Of a DNA stretch of 64,000 bases, positions 44,419 to 56,074 are shown piece after piece. This stretch comes from Trichosporon coremiiforme (taxonomy: Eukaryota > Basidiomycota > Tremellomycetes > Trichosporonales > Trichosporonaceae): assembly GCA_039545355.1 (NCBI GenBank), contig BCJJ01000015.1, forward strand, positions 186,001 through 250,000. Reading direction: 5' to 3'. Below the pieces are notes generated by a model that ran no database searches, had not been told where the DNA came from, and saw nothing but the letters and a program-made list of their open reading frames with translations. The first letter of the stretch is position 1. Every line of letters begins with the position of its first letter. The position numbers and the translations under genes are program-made.

Positions 44419-45826
44419 ATGGCTGGTAAGCTGATATGCTGGGCGATTCGGCTAACAAACAGACGCGGACACGGTCATGGCGGAGCTCGCGGCCGCGGGC
44501 GTCCCGGTCAAGGTCGAGCTGCCCGACGAGGCGCTGCAGCTGGCTCATGCGCTCCTGGCTGCCTCGCAGCAGGGTACGCTCGCCGACGTCGCGGGGCTGC
44601 TGGAGCGCGACGCGCCCGCATGGTACCAGGACGATTCCCTCGGCTGGTCGTGTCTGCACTACGCTGCCGAACGGCGGGAACCCGCGCTCCTGCGGAAACT
44701 TCTTTCGGGCGGCGCGGTGTGGAACGCCGTGGACAAGTGGGGCCGGACCGCGGGCGAGATCTGTCTCTCGCTCGGTGACAGGGCTGGGTGGGAGATTATC
44801 CGGAATGAGGGCGTGCGGGCCGAGATGCTTCACCATGCGCTGCGGGAGGCGAACAAGCTCAAGGAGAAGGAGGAGGTGACAGTTGAGCCCGGAGAAGAGG
44901 GCAAGGAGGGCGCCGAGGTCACGCAGACGGGAGAGGGGATCACGCTCCGAAACCACGACGAGAGCTCTGCGGGCGACAACCTCGCCTTCCTCGCTAGCAA
45001 ACTCACGTGGGAGACGGGCGAGGACGGGCGCGAGCGCGTCCTCGACGCGGATGGCAACGGCGTTATGATGGGCTGGGAGGAGCCGCTAAGTGAGTCGACT
45101 TGATTCCATATGCTATGGTAACGGTTGCGCCAGCTGACCCCAGTGCGCGAGCATGTCCGCCTCATGGCCCCGAGGGAGGACCTCTCGATCCTGAACGTCG
45201 GTTTCGGGCTCGGCATCGTCGACCGACTGTTCCAGGCAACCAAGCCGCGGTCGCACGTCATCATCGAGGCGCACCCGCAGGTGCTGCAGCACATGCGCGA
45301 GACGGGCGTGTACAACTGGCCGAACGTGACTGTGCTCGAGGGGCGGTGGCAGGACTTTGCTTCCGGCGAGGGGCTCGAGAAGCTCCTCGAGGCGGCGCAG
45401 GGCGGCTTCGACGCCGCATTCGTCGACACGTTCGCTGAGGGGTATGAGGGTGAGTCTTGGGCTGGGGCGCCGAAGGCGGGGCGCGCGCTCTCCATCGCAC
45501 AGACATTGGAGCATGCGGCGGTAGCTGTGATGTAGAGGACCAGCTAACGACCAGATCTCAAGGCGTTCTTCGAGATCCTGCCCGACATCCTGGACCCGGA
45601 GGGCGTGTTCTCATTCTGGAACGGGCTGGGCGCGACGAATCCGACTATCTACGCCGTGTCCTCGTCGCTCGCCGAGCTGCACCTCGACGACGTCGGTCTC
45701 GAGGTCGAGTGGCACACGGTGCCGATCCCCCAGAGTCTCGCCGAGGAGGTATGGAAGGGCGTCCGCAGGCGATACTGGGAGCTGCCGGGGTACCAGCTGC
45801 CCATGGCGAAGATGCGGCTGATGTAG
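44419..45826 (+). CDS. RMT2: Arginine N5-methyltransferase Rmt2
   Basis: A type IV protein arginine methyltransferase that methylates the internal (delta) nitrogen; the yeast substrate is ribosomal protein Rpl12. 403 aa; exons are 44419-44425 (only 7 nt), 44463-45089, 45144-45449 and 45555-45826; introns are 37, 54 and 105 nt. N-terminal ankyrin-like repeats ([20 protein letters not shown]) precede the SAM-binding core. This comprises [15 protein letters not shown] (motif I), [20 protein letters not shown] (post-I Glu), WQDF, then [20 protein letters not shown], with the Tyr-Glu join made across the third intron. [20 protein letters not shown] and [12 protein letters not shown] finish the protein, as in Rmt2. 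Length and order fit the family. It is fungal- and plant-specific and acts in cytoplasm and nucleus. Confidence 0.95.
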
Positions 45827-45909
45827 TAGACCATTCATCCTCTTTCTATGTACAACTTGGGCCACTCGCACTCGCACTTTGCCCTTTTCTTTTGAATTTG
45901 CTGGAGGTC

Positions 45910-47027
45910 TCAGTCAAAACGGAGCACCCAGGTATCGCTCTGACGAACGTTACTGTCGTCCAGTCCTCCGGAAAGCGCGAGCCCGGCCGCTCCAGCGTCG
46001 CTGGCGAACCATCCGCGCGCGTCCGGCTTCTCACTTCCGACGCTGACCTTAGTCCACTTCTCGCCACTGGGATCGTACGCCCAGACACCGTCCCAGAAGG
46101 ATCCGGCCGCGTCATGGCCACCTGTATGAGACGGTCGTCCCTCGCCATACAACAACACAAGCTTCTCTCCAATCTTGTGGAGTCCAGAGACCGAGCGGGG
46201 GCCTGGTGCATCCTCCGTTCCCTCGAGCTTGCCCTGCGCCGCGTCGCAACCCAGTCCCGCCTGTTCGCCGAACACAGTCGTGCTCCACTCGCTCACACCA
46301 CAGAGGGGAATAGAGTCAATAGCCCCGCCCGCCTCGGTCTTGCCGTCGAAACCGCCGAAGCGCCAGATGTGCCCGTCGAGAATCGCGAGCGCAGTGCCGC
46401 CGCGTCCGAGACCCGGGGCGTCGGCGAGTCGACGCCAGGCGCGGGAACTGACGTCGAAAGCCCAAGTGTCCCTCAGACGGCCGGACGCGGCACAACCACC
46501 GTGGATCACGAAGGTGCCCGGCGCTCCCGCCGCCGAGTGGTATGACCGCGGCTCGGGGTACTCGGAGGAAGACGGCTTAAGCGAGGACCAGGAGCGTGCA
46601 GACGGGTCGTACACGTACACGAGGCCGGACTCGTCGATGGGCGACATCTCGGGGCCGCCGCGCTATTATCAGCTACATTCTCGCGGTGCGCATAGCTGTA
46701 ATTGGGTCATTCCCTCTTCTCCTGGCGAAAGAATCACCGTTGAGGAGTGAGGAGACCAGGGAAGACATTCACCCCACCGAAAGCGTAGATCTTGCCGTCG
46801 ACGGCAGCCGCGGCGTGAGCAACACGCGGGCTCGGAGCGCCCGGCGCCTCGACGCGCTCATACTTGCCCGTCTCGAGGTCGACGGTGTGAACGTCAGTGT
46901 CGACGGGGCGGCGGGGCTCGAGCTCGCCGCCGCAGATGTACGCATGGGAGCCGACAATGGAGAGCGAGTGCGAGGAACGTTGCAGAGGCGGGATGGCCAG
47001 TTTCGTCCACCTGCCGGTGATGCTCAT
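45910..47027 (-). CDS. Kelch-repeat protein
   Basis: A 335-aa beta-propeller protein; exons on the minus strand are 47027-46773 and 46662-45910, with a 110-nt intron. Five to six Kelch repeats are visible, each with a double-glycine strand and downstream Trp: SHAYICGGELEPR, GKIYAFGGRGGPEMSP (GGR formed across the intron), TFVIHGGCAASGRLRDTWAF, HIWRFGGFDGKTEAGG and a last block ending SDTWVLRFD. No F-box, BTB or membrane helix accompanies the propeller. Stand-alone Kelch proteins of this size are common in fungi and usually serve as binding platforms; the partner is unknown. It is convergent with RMT2 across only 83 bp. Confidence 0.88.
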
Positions 47028-47944
47028 TGTGGTCGTAGATGGGATTGTGGGTGTTCAGAGACGATGAAGAGGGGAAAGAGTAGGGCGGAAGGAATGAGGA
47101 CCGATGACAGACAACATACGTGGCTCGATCGCTTGGCCGTTCCTGAGATCATCGGAAGGAGGGAGGAGGACTTTGCGGTCGCCGTGTCGGCGAATTGCAT
47201 CAGCACACTGGACTGACGGCGGGAAATATCGGAGGGGCACTGAGTATTGTGGGTTGACCGTTGTCGGTGACAGCGTACGGTTCATAAGAGATGATTTCTG
47301 TCGCGTCGAAGCAGTCCAAAAGCCACTGCTCGGTCAGACACGGCGTGTAGTCTCAGGCGAAAGCAGACCTGCGGCGCTGCGGCTAGCCTCCCGGGGAACT
47401 GCACTACTCGTCGGCGAGGAGGTGGAAGTCGCGACTCTGTAGCTGTCGTCGAGTGGCTGACGGATCTCGACGAATCTAGTCGTGAAGCCCGGGGGCAAGG
47501 TCACGGGGGAAGATGGTCTGAAAGACCCCATGGCAGCCTTTGTCAACTGTAAGGTCGTAGGAGGGACGGACGGGCATCGCGCAAGGCGACGCTCAGGGAT
47601 GAAGCGGCAGTGAGTAATGTGCTTCTCATGGCGGAGCGAGTTGTGATGATGGCCTGGGAGATAATGAGCAGACAGGAACAGACGACGCAAGTAGTGCCAG
47701 TGCACAAACTAACTCCAAGACCACCCTGCAATCTTATCGCTCCAGGAGGAGGAGTAGGAGGAGTTGATAACGCACGTGGTTGGTAGGCCACGTCATAGAT
47801 GTTCCCGATTTTTGACTCGTCCACGGAGAAGTCCGCTCGACCGGAATGGCTGCAACCTGCAGTGTCTCGCCGAGCGTCCGGCCGCTCAAAACTCTTCGTC
47901 ACTACCTCTTATCTCCTCCTCACCCCCCTTCACCCTCTCTAAAA
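47028..47944. promoter_or_regulatory. Divergent intergenic region, CT-rich leader before SPE-LYS9
   Basis: 917 bp between two divergent start codons. A pyrimidine-rich tract (about 47905-47940) immediately precedes the ATG at 47945, a pattern of highly expressed fungal genes. An in-frame upstream ATG at 47867 would add residues that resemble leader sequence. No RNA gene seen. Confidence 0.5.
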
Positions 47945-50218
47945 ATGTCGTCGGAGTCCGTTCCTCAGTCGCATCCCTCCATCGTCGACGGATGGTTCCG
48001 TGAGATCTCGCCCCAGTGGCCCGGCCAGGCCATGACCCTCAAGGTCAACCGCATCCTCCACCATGAGAAGTCTCTTTTCCAGGATGTCCTTGTCTTCGAG
48101 TCTGAGACCTACGGCAACGTCCTCGTCCTCGATGGCGCCATCCAGGTCACCGAGCGCGACGAGTTCTCCTACCAGGAGATGATCACCCACCTTCCCATGA
48201 ACTCGCACCCCAACCCCGAGCGTGTTCTTGTCATTGGTGGTGGTGACGGTGGTGTCATCCGTGAGGCTCTCAAGTACGACACCGTCAAGAAGGTCACCCT
48301 CTGTGACATTGATGAGGCCGTCATCCGTGTCTCCAAGCAGTTCCTGCCCGGTCTCTCCAAGTGCTACGACGACCCCCGCGTCGAGGTCTTCATCGGCGAC
48401 GGCTTCAAGTTCCTCCCCGAGCACGAGAACGAGTACGACGTTATCGTCACTGACTCGTCGGACCCTGTCGGCCCCGCCGCCGCTCTCTTCGAGGCTCCCT
48501 ACTTCACCCTCCTCCGCAACGCTCTCCGTGAGGGTGGCCACATGTCGACCCAGGGTGAGTCGATCTGGCTCCACCTTCCCCTCATCAAGGAGCTCCGTGA
48601 GACCACCAAGAAGCTCTTCCCCGTTGCTGAGTACGCCACCTCGACCATCCCCACCTACCCCTCTGGCTCGATGGGCTTCCTCGTCTGCTCCAAGGAGCCT
48701 ACTCGCCAGATGAATAAGCCCATTCGTGACGTTCCCAACTGCAAGTACTACAACAAGGACGTCCACACCGCCGCTTTCGTTCTCCCCGAGTTCGGCCGCG
48801 CCATGGTCGAGGACGGCAACAACATTCTCCCCGTCTTCGGTGGTGTCCGCCCCGGTGCCAACGGCCAGACCTCTGGCAAGAAGGTCCTTCTCCTTGGCTC
48901 TGGTCTTGTTGCCCAGCCCGCCGCCAAGTACATCACTGAGCACGGCCACGAGCTTACCATTGCTTGCCGTACGCTCAAGACCGCCCAGGACCTTGCCCAG
49001 GGCCTTGAGAACGCTACTGCCGTCTCTGTCGACGTCTCGTCACCTGAGGCTCTCCGTGCTGCCGTCAAGGGCCACGACGTCGTTGTGTCGCTCGTCCCCT
49101 ACACCCACCACCGTGCCGTTATGGAGGCTGCCCTTGCTGAGCATGCCCACGTTGTCACCACCTCGTACATCAACCCCCAGATGCGTGAGCTCGACCAGAA
49201 GTTCAAGGACGCTGGCCTTGTCTGCTTCAACGAGATCGGTCTCGACCCTGGAGTTGACCACCTCTACGCCGTCAAGATCATTGACGAGATCCACAAGGCC
49301 GGCGGCAAGGTCAAGTCGTTCTATTCGTACTGTGGTGGCCTCACTGAGCCTGCTGCCTCGGACAACGCCCTCGGCTACAAGTTCTCGTGGTCGCCCGTTG
49401 GTGTCCTCATGGCCCTGAACAACACCGGCCGCTTCCTCAAGGACGGCGAGCCCGCTGTCATCGGTGGCGGCAAGGACCTCATGCAGTTCGCCAAGCCCTA
49501 CTACTTCACCCCTGCCTACAACCTCGTCGCTTACCCCAACCGTGACTCGACCGTCTTCCGCGAGTTCTACGGCATCCCCGAGTGCGAGAACCTCATCCGC
49601 GGTACTATGCGCTACGGAGGCTTCTGCGAGGTCGTCATGGGCTGGGCCGACCTCGGTCTCCTGAACGACGAGCAGAATGAGCTCGTTGCCAAGGGTGCCG
49701 CCCCCGTCACCTGGCTCGAGCTTACCGCCAAGCAGCTCGGTGTCCCCGCTGACAAGGAGAAGGTTTCGCAGGGCATCCTCAACCTCCCCTCTGTCCCCAA
49801 GGACCAGTCCAAGGTCATCCTCCAGAAGTACGCCTCGCTCGGCATGCTTTCTAACGAGCCCGTCGCCCAGGCTGGCACTCTCATGCGCACCCTCTCGGCG
49901 CTCCTCGAGACCAAGTGCCAGTTCGAGCCTGGAGAGGTCGACCTCGTCCTCCTCCAGCACACCTTCGAGGTCATCCGCGCCGACGGCCGCGAGGAGACTG
50001 TCGTTGCCTCGCTCGAGGAGTACGGTGACCGCCACGGTGGACCCTCGGCCATGGCCCGCCTCGTCGGTGTCCCCTGTGGTCTTGCCGTCCAGCTCCTCCT
50101 CGAGGGCCAGCTCAACAAGCCTGGTGTCTGCGCCCCCTATGACGAGCCCACCGCCAAGCTCTTCCGTGACCGCCTCGAGTCCGAGGAGGGCGTCAAGATG
50201 GTCGAGAAGGTCTTCTAA
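47945..50218 (+). CDS. SPE3-LYS9: Spermidine synthase–saccharopine dehydrogenase fusion
   Basis: A bifunctional 757-aa protein in one exon. Residues 1 to about 295 are spermidine synthase: [55 protein letters not shown] (SAM-binding glycine loop), [21 protein letters not shown]. From about residue 310 it is saccharopine dehydrogenase (glutamate-forming): [19 protein letters not shown] (Rossmann NAD(P) loop), [54 protein letters not shown] and LLQHTFEV near the end. The first half makes spermidine from putrescine; the second performs the penultimate step of fungal lysine synthesis. The fusion is known from basidiomycetes such as Cryptococcus. Codon use is strongly biased to C-ending codons and there are no introns, both suggesting high expression. 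The start at 47945 (AAAAATG) is preferred over an upstream in-frame ATG. Confidence 0.97.
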   Translation: MSSESVPQSHPSIVDGWFREISPQWPGQAMTLKVNRILHHEKSLFQDVLVFESETYGNVLVLDGAIQVTERDEFSYQEMITHLPMNSHPNPERVLVIGGGDGGVIREALKYDTVKKVTLCDIDEAVIRVSKQFLPGLSKCYDDPRVEVFIGDGFKFLPEHENEYDVIVTDSSDPVGPAAALFEAPYFTLLRNALREGGHMSTQGESIWLHLPLIKELRETTKKLFPVAEYATSTIPTYPSGSMGFLVCSKEPTRQMNKPIRDVPNCKYYNKDVHTAAFVLPEFGRAMVEDGNNILPVFGGVRPGANGQTSGKKVLLLGSGLVAQPAAKYITEHGHELTIACRTLKTAQDLAQGLENATAVSVDVSSPEALRAAVKGHDVVVSLVPYTHHRAVMEAALAEHAHVVTTSYINPQMRELDQKFKDAGLVCFNEIGLDPGVDHLYAVKIIDEIHKAGGKVKSFYSYCGGLTEPAASDNALGYKFSWSPVGVLMALNNTGRFLKDGEPAVIGGGKDLMQFAKPYYFTPAYNLVAYPNRDSTVFREFYGIPECENLIRGTMRYGGFCEVVMGWADLGLLNDEQNELVAKGAAPVTWLELTAKQLGVPADKEKVSQGILNLPSVPKDQSKVILQKYASLGMLSNEPVAQAGTLMRTLSALLETKCQFEPGEVDLVLLQHTFEVIRADGREETVVASLEEYGDRHGGPSAMARLVGVPCGLAVQLLLEGQLNKPGVCAPYDEPTAKLFRDRLESEEGVKMVEKVF

Positions 50219-50899
50219 GCGGACTGGGACTCGGCGATCGAAAATAAATAGAAACATATTCAAAATGTTAAATACAACTTAGTATATGCATTGTGAAGAG
50301 GGGTCAAGTGAGGGCGAGCGCAGCGAATCCGAGAATGAGCACGAGCATGCACGCGAGTATGAGAGTGAGCCCAACAGGCTCAAGGGATGAGCAACTATCA
50401 CGGCTCAGCGCTGAAGATGGACACATGCGAAGCAAGTCATGTTCAAGATTGGAGGCGGACAATGTTCGCTGCGCTCTCGTTAACAAGATCTTCGTACGAC
50501 AAGCCAAAGAACGCAGATATCTGAATTAGACGACCGCGGACCAGCTTGGTCCGAATCGACGAGGGGCACGGCTCTCCATGAGCGGCTTCGGCCGGGAGCA
50601 GCTCGAACAGCTCGACCGCCTTAGTTAGTTCTGCAGACAGCCTCATGCCCTCACGCTTTCATTGCCGTATTCCCAAACCCCTTTCCGAACTGACGACGAC
50701 GAAGAGTGCTGAGAACACGACTGGAGCGGAGTCCGTCCAAGACGCCGCCGGCCTGCGCCGAAGCCCGATTTCCGAGTCTCAGGGCCTGATAACGGGCCTT
50801 CAGACGTCGTGCCTGAAATCGTCCACTCGGTCCGCTCGCCAGTCAGCCTCGCTGTCAACGCTTAGGCTCGGACCCCTTGTTGACGTTGGACCGACAACC
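50219..50899. other. Intergenic spacer
   Basis: 681 bp between two plus-strand genes. An open frame from 50645 runs into the peptide-transporter start, but its codons before 50900 look non-coding. No RNA gene or repeat seen. Confidence 0.5.
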
Positions 50900-53256
50900 A
50901 TGTCGCGCACTCTCGGCGTGCTGCGGCAGCTATTCGACCAAGCGTTGCCTGGAGGTGGGCGACCGGCACGCGAGGATTACGAGCTGGTTGAGACTGGTAT
51001 GTGCGAGCGCAGCGCGAGCGATCCTCACCCTTTCTACACCCTCCCCCCCATTGCCTACTACCTCAGCTTAGTCGATCGTTCTGATAGCTGACACACAGGC
51101 GCCGTCCCGCTGTCAAACACCTCTGACGATGCCGAGATCGATCTCGCTGAGGCCGAGAGCCTGGGCTTGCGGCGAATAGCAGCCCCCGTACCATGGCCGG
51201 CACTCGCTTTGTCGCTCGTCGAGTTTGCAGAGCGCGCATCATACTACGGCGCCGGAGGCGTGTTTGCGAACTTTGTGCAAAGACCCTTGCCGCCTGGGAG
51301 TACGACTGGCGCTCCAGTGAAAGAGGGAGATACGCCTGGCGCCATGGGCCTCGGCCTGAGGGTCAGCGCCGCGCTTACTACGACTTTTACGATGCTCGCG
51401 TTCTCGAGTCCGTTGGTGAGTACCTCGTGGAGCGGGGCCGAGGAGCTTTAATGTTATGAGGGAAGAGAAGAGGAAGGCTGAGTCCACCAAGTCGCAGCTG
51501 ACATCAGCTCGGAGGATACCTCGCCGACACGCGATGGGGCCGGTTCCGCTCAATAGCGCTCGGAACGCTGCTGGCCGGCCTGGCTCATGCGGCGAGTATA
51601 TGGGCCGCTCTCCCCGCGGTGATTACTTCTGGCACTTCGCTGCCACCCTTTCTGCTCACGCTCGTCCTGCTCGGTCTCTCAGCGGGCCTGATCAAAGCGA
51701 GCATAGCCCCGCTCATGGCCGGCCAATGTCCTCCGGACCGGGTGCGGTTCCTCCCCTCGTCGTCGTCCTCTACTCTCCCTTCCACCTCCCTTGGCCCTCG
51801 TTCCGTCTCAGACGCAGATGTCGAAGAAGGGGAGCCGGAGGGATGCGAGTGGGTCATTGAGTCCCAGGAAATGACGATCAGTCGGGTGATGGGGCTCTAC
51901 TATGCGTCGATCAACGCTGGTGCTTTTGTGGCTCTAGGAAGCGTGTGGGCAGAAGCCAAGATCGGGTTCTGGGCCGCGTTCGCCATCCCCGGGGCCATCT
52001 TTTGTCTGATGCCGCCGCTGCTTTGGATCGTGAAGCCGCGACTGGTCCCTGAGCCTGACCCGAGCTTTTCAGCTCTTACTCGCGTCTGGGCAGTGCTCCG
52101 GAATCGCACTCGCACTCGGGACACTGAGGCTCCGTTCAGAGCCTCCGAAGAGGAGACACCGATACTCCCAGCCGAGGAGACACATCGACTGGGCGACGAC
52201 TCGGACTCGGACTTGGACTCGGACGCCCTTCGCTCAGAGCATTCGGAACAGTCGGAGGACGGGTGGGAGTTCGCTGACCCGCCCTCTCTCGACGATGATC
52301 GCTGCATTGAAACGCCCGAGCCAATACCCCACCCCGATCAAGGCATCAAGCAGGCACTCAAGGCATGCACGCTCTTCCTCTGGTTCGCAATCTACAACGT
52401 AGCTCCGGGTCTGAACAGTGCCACGATCTCTCTCGCCGGCGCGATGCGCGCAACCCTTCCCAACGACGCGCTCGACAAGATGAACCCGCTTGCTGTCATT
52501 GTTGCTGTGCCCGTGCTGAACTTTCTCCACCCCAAGCTCGAGGCGCGGGGCATCAAACTGGGGCCAGTGCGAAGGGTCGTGATCGGCTTCGCGTTGACTA
52601 GTATCAGTGAGTCCCTCTTGGGAGCCATAGAAAGGAGCGAGGAGCGCGGGCAAAGGGATGGTCTGGAAAGGATTGGAAAGGGTTGGGAAGGGGGAAACGA
52701 GAGCTGACGACAGGTATGGCCTACCTCGCCCTTATCCAGGCTCTCGTGTATGCGACGAGTCCCTGTGGGAGCCTCGCGACAGACTGCACCACCAAATCTC
52801 CTCTCAGCAATCTCCTAGTAGCCCCAGGTCCGCTGCTCCAGGGCGTCAGCGAGGCCCTGGCCGTCGTTTCCGGGATGCAGTTGGCATACACCATGTCACC
52901 GCGTGAGTCTTCCTACCTATCCTACACCTTCCCGTCCCCTCTTTCTCCCATCACCCAGCTGTCGCCTCGCGGTCGGGAAGCTGGCATGTTCCACTGCTTT
53001 CTACTTCCGCAGGAGTCACCAGCTGTGCACAGGGGACCAGCAGAGTACAGTAGCTCGCTGACTCTCACCAGCCGGTCTCCAGTCTCTCGTCACCGCAGTC
53101 TTCCTCTCCATGGTCGCGGCGTCCGGCGCGCTCGTCCTCCTCCTCCTGCCTCTGCTGCACGACCCCTTCCTCGTGTACCCATTTGCCCTCACTAGTGTCG
53201 CCGTCGCTGGGGCGGGTTACTGCGTCCATCGACGATACGCCTGCCTCGATCTATAA
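50900..53256 (+). CDS. POT/PTR-family peptide transporter
   Basis: A proton-coupled oligopeptide transporter (MFS-fold POT family), 628 aa. Exons are 50900-50996, 51099-51415, 51508-52606, 52714-52902 and 53072-53256; introns are 102, 92, 107 and 169 nt, longer than in the neighbours. Family marks are LVEFAERASYYGAGGVFANF (helix 1 with the E-x-x-E-R proton motif region), LGGYLADTRWGRFRSI and MGLYYASINAGAFVALG (the FYxxINxG-type PTR signature). Later helices include LNSATISLAGAM and SEALAVVSGMQLAYTMSP. An acidic Ser/Asp-rich loop of about 120 residues splits the two halves. The last intron is the least certain: a small extra exon could hide inside 52903-53071. Di/tripeptides are the likely substrate. 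Confidence 0.88.
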
Positions 53257-53479
53257 CTGTCCCCTTAGATGTCTAGAACCTCTCCCTCAGTCCTCGTCAG
53301 TATCCAATATCCGCATCACCTCACGCTCGCTCCGCTGACCTATGTCGCACTGTAACTCTATGTACATGTTCTCTAGGATACATTCTATGTGAAACTGTTG
53401 TCCAAATCTTTCTTAAGCATCAAGCCAAGAACCGGTGTCTCTCTATAAACTCTCACAGGGTCGTACTGTACAACTTGGT

Positions 53480-56074
53480 TCAGACGTAGCCGCCGTGTGC
53501 CCTGTCTGGTCGGCCCTCTCCTCCGAGGCTGGCGTGGGCCGCGCGACCACCAGGTCCTCCACCCAGAGCCACACCTATGGATCCTTCGGAAAGGTGGGCG
53601 GCGTTGGTCGGCGCGCTGGGCTGCGAATAAGCCGACGGAGCAGAGTACGCCAGGTGCTCCGAGTGCTCGTTCGAGCTGGGCACCGGAGCGGGGAAGTTGG
53701 CTGGCGCGACGGGGTGCACACTGTAAGTGCTCGCGTCGGAGGGTGCGCGCTGCAATCCTGGAGCTGGATGTGCCTGAGGGAAAGAGGGCGGGAAGGCTGA
53801 TGGCGGCGGCGCCGAGTGATCCACACGAATCTGCGGAGTCGCGTGCGCCGAGGAACTTCCCCTGCTGGATCGGCGGTCGAGTAATTGCTGAGACACACGT
53901 TTCTCAGTCTCCAAGCGCTCAGACAGCCCGTCAACGTGGTAGATGCTCATCTCGCCGTCGTGGTCGTACGCGATGTCGTAGGGGGTCGCGTAGCTAGCGC
54001 GGTCTCCCCGACCGACGGGACGGGAGGTGAAACCCGGCGTGCCGTCGTTGTTGATCACTTCTTCGCGAGAGTCATTGTACCCCTGTGTCGCGTACGTCGG
54101 CAGCATGGGCAGGCCGGCGTTATCGCGCAGCCCTGAGCCGCCGACCTCGACGTCGTTCGCGTCGTACACGAGCTCGTTCAGCGCAACGCCCTTCTGCGCC
54201 AGAGCCATGCGGTGCCGCCGCCAGATCACGATGCGCGCCTTGTTCATCTCGTGGTAGATGTACCAGGCCGAGCCGACTGTAATCACTGCAATGTCAGCTG
54301 TGGAACCCTATCGCCAGCTTACATGCTCCAATCGCGAGCACAGTGTACGAAATCGCCTGGGACGTCTTGCTCTTCGCTTCCGCATTGAACAGCACGCCGA
54401 GGTACACGACGACGAGCTGCTTCGGCAGCGTCACGAGGGCAGCCAGCGAGAAGATGAAAATGTTCTGCCCGCACGTCGCAAAGATGGCCGTCGTCAGGTG
54501 GCCAGGGATCGCGGACAGACGCGCGGCAACAATGATCATGAAGCCGCCGTGCCGGATGACGTGCGCGAGACACGCGTAATTGATGTTCTTCTTCTCGTAC
54601 TTTTCCGCGCGAGACTGGCACACGTACTTGAACGCGTAAAAGTTGCCGATCTGAATGTCAGCCCGAGCCACGAGCGAGCGGAGGGGAGCGAGTGGGGAGG
54701 GAGGGAGGGAGGGAGCTCAGAAGCTGCGCCGCCACAGACTGCGGGCGCAGCGAGTGAGCCGGATGGACATGACAGCGCAGCAGGCGGCAGGGACGGCCCA
54801 CGGGATCTCCCACGCAGCAGCGAACCGCAGGATCTGCGACCGTCCATCTGTGCGGCCCGGCGCAGGTCCGTGATCGCAGCAGCCTTGCGATCTAGCCTTC
54901 CATGTCCACACCAGCCCTACCGGCTAGCTCCGGCCTCTATCCGGCCCTCCAACCTTGCCTCGGCGCGGCCCTCGGAACTCACCTCTCCAAGCATGGTACC
55001 AGCCGCGACGATGCCGAATCCGACCCAGAGGCCCCAGACAACTCCACAGAGGATGGCGACGATTTCGTGTCCAAACAGCGGCGGGAACGAGATGACGAAC
55101 ATGACGGCGATCGGGATGACCCAGCCTGCGGGCAGGTTCTTCATCCAGTTGGCGGCGGGGGTGAGCCACTTGACGATCTGGGGTTAGCTGTGGTCTTCAA
55201 TGGTGCGAAGCTTGCGGCGCGACGAAGCTGCTGGTGCGGGACATCAAGTCATTTCGCGCTCATCGCGCTTCGCGCTCGGTAACTCACATCATCGTGGTAG
55301 ATCGTCATGAGCAGCACGAGCACGCCAATAACGACGAGAATGACATACCAGTCTGCCGTCAGCTTCACCGAGTTGTCCCAACTTACGCCACCACTCCTTC
55401 CTGATCCAAAACCGCCAGGTCATGAGTTCCTGCCAGTTGAACATGGAGCTAGCGAGGAATTCGCGCTCGGCCTCCTCGTCCTCTGCCGTCCATCCCTCCG
55501 GAATCTCCTTCACGCCGTACTTGTCCTTCTTCTCGCGGCGCGGCTTGCCCTCCTCGTCGTACTGGATGCGTTCCTTCACGCGCCTGAGCTTGTTCCCGCC
55601 CTTGGCGTGCCAGGACATGCGCTGCTCTTCGGGCGACTCGGGTGACTCGGGCGACGGCCGGATCCCGTCCGCGATGTCGGCTTCCCGGCTCGCTTGCCTC
55701 GTGGGTCGGTAGTGGTACGCTGTCCCCGGCGCTGGCGCTGGGGAGGGGGAAGGGGACGGCGAGCCGGCAGGCGTGTGGTCGTAGCTCGGTTGCGGAGTCA
55801 GAGGACTATTGTCGTAGGGATTGCCCATGTACTGGGTCCCCGGCGTCTCCGGCGTGCTGGGGCCAGCCTCGCCACCGACAAACTGGTTGTAGCTTCCCCA
55901 GCTTGCTGTCTTGGCTCGGCGCTCATTTCGCGCGGCGTCGGCTTGGGCGAGTTGGCGGTCGAGGTCTGCGTTCATGTTCTCGACGGGGACGTTACCGTGG
56001 CTCGACGAGGACGTGGAGATGGGGACGCCGTAGGGGTATCTCGCGTAGTTGTGTGGTTGGTGAGGGTCGGACAT
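53480..56074 (-). CDS. TVP38: Golgi membrane protein Tvp38 (VTT/DedA-like domain)
   Basis: A 693-aa protein; exons on the minus strand are 56074-55387, 55352-55288, 55177-54983, 54650-54323 and 54285-53480; introns are 34, 110, 332 and 36 nt. A long Ser/Pro-rich cytosolic N-terminus and a basic stretch precede the membrane domain. That domain comprises YVILVVIGVLVLLMTIYHDD, then NLPAGWVIPIAVMFVISFPP, LFGHEIVAILCGVVWGLWVG, FGIVAAGTMLGEIGNFYAFK (the G-x-x-x-G…N-F-Y-x-F-K signature) and FMIIVAARLSAIPGHLTTAI. A disordered Pro/Ser-rich tail follows. This is the VTT (SNARE-associated/Tvp38/TMEM64) domain, whose relatives are DedA-like and some of which act as lipid scramblases. Yeast Tvp38 is a late-Golgi vesicle protein. 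The tail is much longer than in yeast. Confidence 0.9.
54694..54714 (+). repeat. GGGA simple repeat inside a TVP38 intron
   Basis: About five tandem GGGA units lie inside the unusually long 332-nt intron (54651-54982). On the coding strand they read as a CCCT pyrimidine stretch. Confidence 0.8.

Noticed and set aside
47867..47944. Upstream in-frame extension of the Spe-Lys9 fusion
   Set aside because: The added residues are Ser/Pro-rich leader-like sequence directly over the pyrimidine tract; the ATG at 47945 has a better context and matches the spermidine synthase start.
53435..53997. Plus-strand frames over the TVP38 tail
   Set aside because: Shadows of the low-complexity Pro/Ser-rich C-terminus on the other strand.
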